From an uncultured Eubacteriales bacterium (GTDB lineage: Bacteria > Bacillota > Clostridia > Christensenellales > Aristaeellaceae), in contig CADASK010000005.1 of assembly GCA_902790495.1 (NCBI GenBank), positions 28,486 to 91,423 on the forward strand: a stretch of 62,938 bases of DNA. Direction: 5' to 3'. Position 1 is the stretch's first letter, and each line of letters opens with the position of its first letter. Both the position numbers and the translations under genes were made by a program. Of the stretch, positions 57,351 to 62,938 are shown one piece after another. The notes below the pieces were generated by a model. It had not been told where the DNA came from. It worked only from the letters and a program-made list of their open reading frames with translations, and ran no database searches.

Positions 57351-57997
57351 AGCTTCACTCCTTTGATGCGCAGGAACACATCCAGCTGTTTCGAGCGCAG
57401 CGATTTATCCCGCCACGGATTGACGCCCCGCGCCAGAACCGTCTCCGCATCCAGATCCGCGTAATGCTTCATGAAGAAGCTCTCCGAAAACTGCTGATGC
57501 AGGGCGATGGCCTTGGGATCCAGTACGGCATAATACTTCTCCAGAAAACCCTCGCTGAAAGGGATACACGCCAGCATGGCGTTCAGCTCCCACTCCTTGA
57601 ACAGCGCGAAATGGGCAACCACGAAATCCTCATTGATGGCGGAGGATACTTTGACATATTTCTTGAAGGCAGACCTGTAATCCTTCTCCGTCCGCATGCG
57701 CTGCAGATCTGAGGCGACCACCTTTTCCAGAGGCACCGGCGAAGGGGGCGGGATTGCGCTCGCGCCCGCGGGCACCAGGCGATCCCTCGGAACCACCACC
57801 CTATCTGGAACAGGTTTGGGCGGATTCTCCTCTGTCTCGGTGGTATGAAACCAGTTGAGGATCTCACTGATGAGCGCCTCGCAGGAGGCTACATAATCGG
57901 CGTCATATTCGCCCGTGTCCAGCTCTGCCTGGAGCAGCTGCAGCTCTTCCGGAAGCAGGTCTGTCCTGTTGTTTTTCAAAATCGATAAGACGTCCAT
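57347..57997 (-). CDS. repeat protein, first gene of the MoxR-VWA-HNH cassette
   Basis: A 216-residue protein with a helical N terminus (1-50), a Pro-rich linker (about 58-90) and three tandem units of about 23 residues (121-144, 147-169, 170-191: INEDFVVAHFALF, FSEGFLEKYYAVLD, FSESFFMKHYADLD). These resemble the SEDFI-type repeats of phage and mobile-element proteins. I know no named function. ATG 57997 is chosen over 58015 because AGGAG is well placed. Overlaps MoxR by 4 bp; probably the cassette's recognition or adaptor part. Confidence 0.7.
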   Translation of the reverse strand: MDVLSILKNNRTDLLPEELQLLQAELDTGEYDADYVASCEALISEILNWFHTTETEENPPKPVPDRVVVPRDRLVPAGASAIPPPSPVPLEKVVASDLQRMRTEKDYRSAFKKYVKVSSAINEDFVVAHFALFKEWELNAMLACIPFSEGFLEKYYAVLDPKAIALHQQFSESFFMKHYADLDAETVLARGVNPWRDKSLRSKQLDVFLRIKGVKL

Positions 57998-58018
57998 GCA
58001 CTGTTCTCCTGACATTGA

Positions 58019-58320
58019 TCACCCAAAGTATTCCTGCATCAAGCTGTCAAACAACAGCTGCGCCTTATCCAGCGCCTTCTGCACGACAACTTTTGATTTG
58101 TCGACCTGAGAGACGAAGGCGGCGAACTCTTTTTGCACATGTAGATGAGGGCAAGGAATGCGAATCTCCCGGAGTTCTGCGAGGCTAATACCTCTCATGG
58201 CTACTCCCTTTACATGTGCTTCAATTTCCCGTTGGACTTCCTCGGACGCAAGTGCATAGCGGATATACTGCGCGTCAAATCTTTCTTGATCTATGCTTAG
58301 CCGCGCTGTATCAGGATCTG
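58019..58320 (-). pseudogene. HsdS (type I restriction specificity subunit), 3' remnant
   Basis: About 95 codons homologous to the end of a type I specificity subunit: IDQERFDAQYIRYALAS, VKGVAMRGISLAELREI, IPCPHLHVQKEFAAFVSQVD and the closing helix LFDSLMQEYFG. The rest of hsdS and all hsdM/hsdR are missing. Upstream sequence changes abruptly near 58320 into the promoter region of the flavin dehydrogenase gene. It ends 21 bp before the cassette's first start codon. Confidence 0.8.
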
Positions 58321-58386
58321 AAGCGGAGGCCCGTTTTTTCGCCGCTCCCATCCCATTTTCTTACTCTGCCCAAGGAGGAAACAGCC

Positions 58387-59277
58387 ATGGCAAACGACCG
58401 TCCCCTGTCCGGCGACTCCGTCGCCATCGCCCGCAGATATATGGACCGGCTGCTGGTGGAAAGCCGCGTCGTCGGCGCACAGCGCCCCACATCCCGCGTC
58501 ACCTTGTTTGGCCATCCGTTTGAAACTCCCATCACCACCGGCGCACTCAGCCACCTAAAGCCCGGTATGACGGCCTTCGCGGAAGGCGCACGGCAGGCCG
58601 GCGCGGCCTGCTTCATCGGCATGGGCAGCTGTGACGAGCTGGAAAATGCGCTGAAAACCAACGCGAAAATCATCAAGATCATCAAACCCTACGCCGATCC
58701 CGACGAAATCTACCGCCGGATCGAGTGCGCCGAACGGGGCGGAGCCATCGCCATCGGCATGGACGTAGAGCACGCCGCGAATGTCCAGGATGACCAGGAT
58801 TCCGTGGTGATGGGCTTCCAGATGAAACAGCCCACCCTGGACGAGCTGCGGCAGTATATCCGCTCCACCCGCCTGCCCTTCGTGATCAAGGGCGCCTTAA
58901 GCGTGACCGACGCCCGGACCTGCCTGGATTTGGGCGCCCAGGGCATCATTCTCAGCCACCACAACGGCCTGATGCGCTGGGCCGTACCGCCGGTGATGCT
59001 GCTGCAGGATATCCGAAAGGCGGTGGGCAGCCAGCTGACCGTCATCGCCGACGGCGGCATACAGGACGGCTTTGACGCCTTCAAGGCCCTGGCTCTGGGC
59101 GCGGACGCCGTCTCCGTCGGCCGGCCGCTGATGGGCCCGCTGGAAGATGGCGGCCCGGAAGCGATGGCAGACACGCTCCGCACCATGACCGGCGAGCTCA
59201 GAGCCATGATGCTGCGGACCGGCTCACGGGACGTCCGGAGCATCGACCCATCCGTCATCCATGAAGTGAACTGGTAA
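58387..59277 (+). CDS. FMN-dependent alpha-hydroxy-acid dehydrogenase-like protein
   Basis: A 296-residue TIM-barrel flavoprotein of the glycolate/lactate oxidase superfamily. Family marks are PFVIKGALSVTDARTCLDLGA, ADGGIQDGFDAFKALALGADAVSVGRPLM and the C-terminal LRTMTGELRAMMLRTG. The usual catalytic SNHGGRQ reads LSHHNGLMR here, and the protein is shorter than the usual 350-380 residues, so the substrate may be unusual. AAGGAGGAAACAGCC precedes the ATG. Confidence 0.8.
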   Translation: MANDRPLSGDSVAIARRYMDRLLVESRVVGAQRPTSRVTLFGHPFETPITTGALSHLKPGMTAFAEGARQAGAACFIGMGSCDELENALKTNAKIIKIIKPYADPDEIYRRIECAERGGAIAIGMDVEHAANVQDDQDSVVMGFQMKQPTLDELRQYIRSTRLPFVIKGALSVTDARTCLDLGAQGIILSHHNGLMRWAVPPVMLLQDIRKAVGSQLTVIADGGIQDGFDAFKALALGADAVSVGRPLMGPLEDGGPEAMADTLRTMTGELRAMMLRTGSRDVRSIDPSVIHEVNW

Positions 59278-59278
59278 A

Positions 59279-59301
59279 GCCGCAGAAAAAGCTTCTGCGG
59301 C
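59279..59301. terminator. hairpin between convergent genes, likely terminator
   Basis: GCCGCAGAA (59279-59287) pairs with TTCTGCGGC (59293-59301) with a 5-base loop. T-tracts on either side are weak. Confidence 0.5.
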
Positions 59302-59330
59302 ATTGTACGTTTCCTTTCAACACGATACGC

Positions 59331-60158
59331 TCACTCTTCCCGCCCCGCGCCCAGGCTCAGCGCTTCCCCCGGGCACAGGGCAAAAATGCGCTCGGGGTGC
59401 GTCACGCGGTCTGTCAGGGCATTTGGGTCGCCGTTGAAGGGCGTCATGGCCGGCGCGTCCACGGTTCCCCAGTGGATGCACAGCAGCTTGGCTTCGGGAT
59501 AGGTGTTGGCCAGGCGCACCGCGCCGTCCAGGGTGATATGCCAGTCGTTGTCCGAAAAATCAAAGAGGATGACATCCGGCTGGGGCATCGTCAGATGGCT
59601 GTCCAGAAGCCGGGAATCGCCCGGCAGCCAGATCGACCCGTCCGGCGTATCCAGCCAGAAGCCGCAGTAATCCTTCTCCTCCCAGCGGCGGAAGGCAAAC
59701 TCGGGCAACCCATTCTGCCAGTTGTGCCTGGCCGGCGTCAGGCGCACACGCACAGGCCCGACGTCAAAGCTCTCGCCGATATCGTGGCCGACGGCAGGAG
59801 CCCCGAGCTTCAGGGCTTCGCCGGCCACGTACGAGGGCGCATGCAGGCTGCGCGTCACCGGCGCCAGGGCGGTGATCGTTTCTCTGCTGAAATGGTCGTT
59901 GTCAATGTGCGTGATGAGGATGGCGTCCACGTTCGGCGTGTGCTCGACCATCAGCGGCGAATCGATCAGCAGCGGCATGTCGAACCCCATCAGCAGTGGG
60001 TCCGCCAGCAGGATAGTTCCCCGGCAATTGATGAGAACGCCGGCTCCGCCCAGCCAGCGAAGCTCCGTATGATCCTTGACGAGGAACGCGTCTTCCCGGA
60101 TTGGGGTGACATGTTCCGGCATCGCCTGCCCCTGATGACTGTAAACGACATGCTTCAT
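59331..60158 (-). CDS. metallo-beta-lactamase-fold hydrolase (UlaG-like)
   Basis: A 275-residue MBL-fold protein of the UlaG/RNase Z-like branch: ILITHIDNDHFSRE is the metal-binding signature, with LTPARHNWQNG, WLPGDSRLLDSH and LLCIHWGTVDAPAMTP giving the other ligands. UlaG is an ascorbate-6-phosphate lactonase; here there are no ascorbate genes and the DNDH core is slightly different (usual DHxDH), so the reaction is open. Monocistronic. Confidence 0.8.
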   Translation of the reverse strand: MKHVVYSHQGQAMPEHVTPIREDAFLVKDHTELRWLGGAGVLINCRGTILLADPLLMGFDMPLLIDSPLMVEHTPNVDAILITHIDNDHFSRETITALAPVTRSLHAPSYVAGEALKLGAPAVGHDIGESFDVGPVRVRLTPARHNWQNGLPEFAFRRWEEKDYCGFWLDTPDGSIWLPGDSRLLDSHLTMPQPDVILFDFSDNDWHITLDGAVRLANTYPEAKLLCIHWGTVDAPAMTPFNGDPNALTDRVTHPERIFALCPGEALSLGAGREE

Positions 60159-60486
60159 GGTGAAGCTCCTCCCTGCTTATTTTCATGCCTGAAAGCGGAG
60201 CTGACTGGATCTCCCGCGTCAGAGCGTTCTCCTATGGATACCGACACCGCGCTTGTCGCTCTCCGCAGCGGCTTCGTCTCATCTGTATTTATCGACCGGC
60301 CTGTTCTCCCCTGACATATTTGGCGAGAATGCCGTTCTGGTCGAGGCCGAGATAGACTGCGCGTTCCAGGCGCTCGGCGAGGGACAGATGCTGTCACCTC
60401 ACAAGATGATTTCCTACGGGCCTTCCGTTCTGACCCTGAGTTTGTCCCGTCCTGTTTCCAGCCCATTCCATCCTTGGGCCCGGCTG
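60159..60486. other. gap of about 330 bp with a possible gene remnant
   Basis: No full gene, promoter or terminator is evident. On the minus strand one frame (about 60297-60400) reads like the end of a protein (HLSLAERLERAVYLGLDQNG ... KYVRGEQAGR then stop), but it has no start, so it may be a decayed gene end. Confidence 0.25.
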
Positions 60487-61224
60487 TCAGGCATCACGGG
60501 AGACCGGTTCAGCGGCGCGTGCGATCGCGCACACCTTCTTGATCGTCCGGATGGTGTACAGAATGCCCAAGGTCAGCATCGCCAGAATCAGAATCCCGCC
60601 GATGACCTGGGCGATGGTCGCTTCCTGCTCCGTGAGCCAGATGATCAGATCCAGTCCGCTGTCCCAGCACCCATGGAAGACAAACGGCAGCGCGGTGGCC
60701 ATCAGCAGCTCCCGGCGCATGCGCGGCTGGTCGTTCCGGGCCTTCGCCTCCTCGTACTCAAACCAGTGGCCGCCCTGGTTGAACTGCCAGGTGATGTGCA
60801 TCGGAATCGCCAGCCCGATGATCACCGCCATGGGATTGCCCAGTACGGCTTTCTCCACCACGCTGTAGACAAGGCCCATCAGCCCCGCAATCATGATGTA
60901 ATCAATCTTTCTCTGGAGCTTCAGCGAGCGCTTCGCCAGCAGGAAGCCGATGAACTTGAAGAACTCCTCCAGCAGCGCCGCGCGGAAAAAGTCGGCGATG
61001 ATATCCCGCGCGAGGCCGGACAGCCCCACGCGGTCGGCGATGCTGTCCCACAGGATCTCCGTGACGATGATCAGCAGGCTCGTGAAGCAGAAGCCGTAGA
61101 CGCCCGCCGACCTCCAATAGTCCTTCCTCGTCAATACACGGTTTTCACCCTGGGCGCGAATCCCCGGCAGATACCACAGCAGCGAAATACCAATAGCCAA
61201 TACCGCACCAATCAAACCGATCAT
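60487..61224 (-). CDS. PrsW-family intramembrane metalloprotease
   Basis: A 245-residue protein with about seven helices and the glutamic-type/CPBP-related PrsW motifs: LLEEFFKFIGF (EExxK), MHITWQFNQGGHWF and VFHGCWDSGLDL. PrsW proteases cut anti-sigma factors in envelope stress responses; no sigma/anti-sigma pair is near. ATG 61224 is favoured over 61233 because AGGAGGG then has 9-bp spacing. Confidence 0.82.
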   Translation of the reverse strand: MIGLIGAVLAIGISLLWYLPGIRAQGENRVLTRKDYWRSAGVYGFCFTSLLIIVTEILWDSIADRVGLSGLARDIIADFFRAALLEEFFKFIGFLLAKRSLKLQRKIDYIMIAGLMGLVYSVVEKAVLGNPMAVIIGLAIPMHITWQFNQGGHWFEYEEAKARNDQPRMRRELLMATALPFVFHGCWDSGLDLIIWLTEQEATIAQVIGGILILAMLTLGILYTIRTIKKVCAIARAAEPVSRDA

Positions 61225-61369
61225 CGATGTCATCCCTCCTGATAAGCCTATGCAGAAGCCCTTCCCCCGGACGTCCGCGGACAGGCAAGGGAGCTTGTGC
61301 TATTGTACACCAAAGTGGGAGGGATTTCCACATGTTCAGAAGATTTCCTGCGTGCTGACACCGGACAGA

Positions 61370-61400
61370 AAAAGCCGCCCCTCCATTGCTGAGGGGCAGC
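61370..61400 (-). terminator. terminator of the BspA-like gene
   Basis: On the minus strand GCTGCCCCTC pairs with GAGGGGCGGC (one mismatch), followed by TTTTTCTG. Confidence 0.75.
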
Positions 61401-61420
61401 CCTTCCTTCTGACATGGGGA

Positions 61421-62938
61421 TTACTTCGTCAGCCTGCTGTACCAGGCGTCGGTCATGGGGATGAACTGGAACTGCGAATGGTACTGATTCACCAGCTCCT
61501 CCGCCGCTGTGCCCGGGTAGCCGTAGATATACTCCACGCTGCTGCCCGCGAAGGGATTGCCGGCGATGGACGAGATTCGCTTCGGGATCAGCACGGCCTT
61601 GGCGGAGATGCCCACAAAGGCGTCCACCTCGATAGAGGTCAGCGCGGAGGGGAGAATGAAGTCCGGCGCGGGGGCCAGCAGCTCGAAGTTGATGGAGTTT
61701 GCGGTGGCGTGGACATGCGCTTTGGAGCCGGCCCAGCCGCGGAGCGTCAAGGTGGGGTCGCAGTCTTCAAATGCTGCGTTGGCGAAGGAACAGTCGGGAT
61801 TCCAGATGACAGCGCTGGTCAGGCCGCTGTTTGCAAACACATCTGCCTGGATTGTGCTTACACTCTTCGGGATGGAGATGCTGGTCAGGCTGGTGCAGTT
61901 CTTGAAAGCATAGTTGCCAATGCTGGTGACGCTATCCGGAATGGTGACACTGCTGAGGCTGGTGCAGCCATAGAAAGTATAGCTGTTTACTACGGTGACA
62001 CTGTCCGGGATGATGATGCTGGTCAGGCTGGTGCAGCCAGCGAAAGCAAAGGAGTTAATTTGGGTGACGCTATTCGGGATGGTGATGTTGGTCAGACTGG
62101 TACAGCCACTGAAAGCATCGCTTCCGATGTAGGTCACGCTGTCCGGGATGGTGATGCTGGTCAGGCTGGTGCAGCCATCAAATGCTTGGCCGTTAATGGT
62201 GGTGACTTTGTCCGGGATGATGACATTGTTCAGGCTGGAACATCCCATGAAAGCACAGCTGCCGATGGTGGTGGCGTTGTTTGGGAGGACAACGCTGGTC
62301 AGGTTCGAGCAGCCCTCGAAAGCATGGTTGCCGACATTTGTCACACTGCTCTCGATGGTGACGGTTTTCACCAACTTGTTGTCGACGAACGGAGATGCGT
62401 TGTTCCACATGTCGCCCGATCCGTAGATGTACAAATTGCCGCTGACGGGAGAGAATTCATAGGTCACATGATCGCCCCACTGGCCGGTCAGGCTGCCGAT
62501 CGACTCAAAACCGCAGGGATGCTCGTCATTGCCCGCATAGGTCTCCGCCGTGGAGCCGTCCCAGCCGCGGAGCGTGAAGCCGGAGGCACACAGCTCAAAC
62601 ACGTCATAATCGGTGTCGCCGATGACGCAGTTGGGGTTCTGGATGGTGGCTCTTTTCAGGTTTTCGCAGTAGGCGAACGCAAGGTAACCGATTTCCGTCA
62701 CGCTGACGGGGATGTCAACGCTTGTCAGCCCTGGGCAGCTGGCGAAGGCGTTTCTGTGGATCGTCGTGGCTCCAGGCTCGATGGAAAGGGATTTGATGTT
62801 CGCACGGAAGGAATGCCAGGGGAATTCGAGCGCATTGGCGTATTCCGTCATCGCGCCCGTGCCGCTGATGCTCAGCGCACCCGCAGCGGGGTCGAAGCTC
62901 CAGGTCAGATCGGAGCCGCAGGAGCCAGTGGTGGCCAT
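61421..62938 (-). CDS. BspA-like leucine-rich-repeat surface protein (5' end outside the window)
   Basis: At least 505 residues of LRR_5/BspA repeats with consensus VTSIGNYAFKNCTSLTSISIPxS, 23 residues each, flanked by GTGAMTEY / GSGDMWNN-type introductory motifs (WSFDPAAGALSISGTGAM; YEFSPVSGNLYIYGSGDM). The first codon in the window is an ATG, but the sequence there (ATTGSCGSDLTWSFD) looks internal, so signal peptide and true start probably lie beyond 62938. No cell-wall anchor is visible at the C terminus. Likely adhesion or mucosal interaction role. A 69-bp DNA repeat underlies the tandem units. Confidence 0.85.
   Translation of the reverse strand: MATTGSCGSDLTWSFDPAAGALSISGTGAMTEYANALEFPWHSFRANIKSLSIEPGATTIHRNAFASCPGLTSVDIPVSVTEIGYLAFAYCENLKRATIQNPNCVIGDTDYDVFELCASGFTLRGWDGSTAETYAGNDEHPCGFESIGSLTGQWGDHVTYEFSPVSGNLYIYGSGDMWNNASPFVDNKLVKTVTIESSVTNVGNHAFEGCSNLTSVVLPNNATTIGSCAFMGCSSLNNVIIPDKVTTINGQAFDGCTSLTSITIPDSVTYIGSDAFSGCTSLTNITIPNSVTQINSFAFAGCTSLTSIIIPDSVTVVNSYTFYGCTSLSSVTIPDSVTSIGNYAFKNCTSLTSISIPKSVSTIQADVFANSGLTSAVIWNPDCSFANAAFEDCDPTLTLRGWAGSKAHVHATANSINFELLAPAPDFILPSALTSIEVDAFVGISAKAVLIPKRISSIAGNPFAGSSVEYIYGYPGTAAEELVNQYHSQFQFIPMTDAWYSRLTK
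61880..62340 (-). repeat. 69-bp tandem repeats inside the BspA-like gene
   Basis: About seven units recur every 69 bp, each with GGTCAGGCTGGTGCAG-like and AAAGCA-like positions (starting near 61881, 61950, 62019, 62088, 62157, 62226 and 62295). Units at the centre are more alike than those at the edges. Confidence 0.75.

Noticed and set aside
60155-60466. 103-codon minus-strand frame upstream of the UlaG-like gene
   Set aside because: Arg/Ser/Pro-rich, no motif and no ribosome binding site; a different frame in the same stretch looks more like a gene remnant.

Overview
The window is a GC-rich stretch of a low-G+C-phylum (Bacillota) chromosome, most likely a gut or rumen Clostridia of the Christensenellales/Oscillospirales type. 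This placement is inferred from gene content: HemZ, ZapA, MutS2, SecG, a DUF4342 protein, a folate-family ECF S component under a THF riboswitch, BspA-like leucine-rich-repeat proteins and several OmpR-type two-component systems, all with strong AGGAGG-type ribosome binding sites. No rRNA, tRNA, CRISPR array, insertion sequence or prophage was recognised.

Layout. 0.2-3.4 kb: rhomboid protease, an autoregulated DUF4160 plus DUF2442/HTH pair, threonine ammonia-lyase and a PDZ protein. 3.7-8.9 kb: a two-component system convergent with a PstS-like protein and its BspA-like partner. 9-17.4 kb: metF, a znuCB-glycosyltransferase operon, rpiB, a membrane dipeptidase, hemZ with a metallo-beta-lactamase-fold hydrolase, and a MarR regulator. 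17.7-25.7 kb: riboswitch-controlled folT, then a signalling cluster with two complete two-component systems and an orphan regulator whose receiver domain has lost its active site. 26-49.6 kb: mostly housekeeping genes (mutS2, U32 peptidase, zapA, cyclophilin, ABC-F ATPase, MATE pump, ispE, gluQ, an AlgI/AlgJ-like O-acyltransferase pair, surE, cytidine deaminase, tyrA, mannitol/fructuronate dehydrogenase, secG).

49.6-61 kb is a plasticity zone. It holds two metallophosphoesterases, a half MATE gene fused to the tail of another gene, a stand-alone BRCT protein, a type I restriction HsdS remnant, and a tightly overlapping four-gene cassette (repeat protein, MoxR-type AAA ATPase, metallopeptidase/VWA protein, HNH nuclease) that is visibly less GC-rich than its surroundings. 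The window ends inside a large BspA-like gene built on 69-bp tandem repeats.

Two things stand out. First, seventeen copies of a structured intergenic repeat lie between 36 and 49,246. Each copy has two hairpins whose stems change in a compensatory way from copy to copy, around a nearly invariant CTTTGCGATCG loop. Six copies carry an extra hairpin module of about 64 bp at one fixed point. No copy was seen in the last 13.7 kb. Second, the MoxR-VWA-HNH cassette beside eroded restriction DNA is a plausible candidate for an uncharacterised defence or conflict system. All assignments come from reading the sequence and from known motifs; no database search was run.
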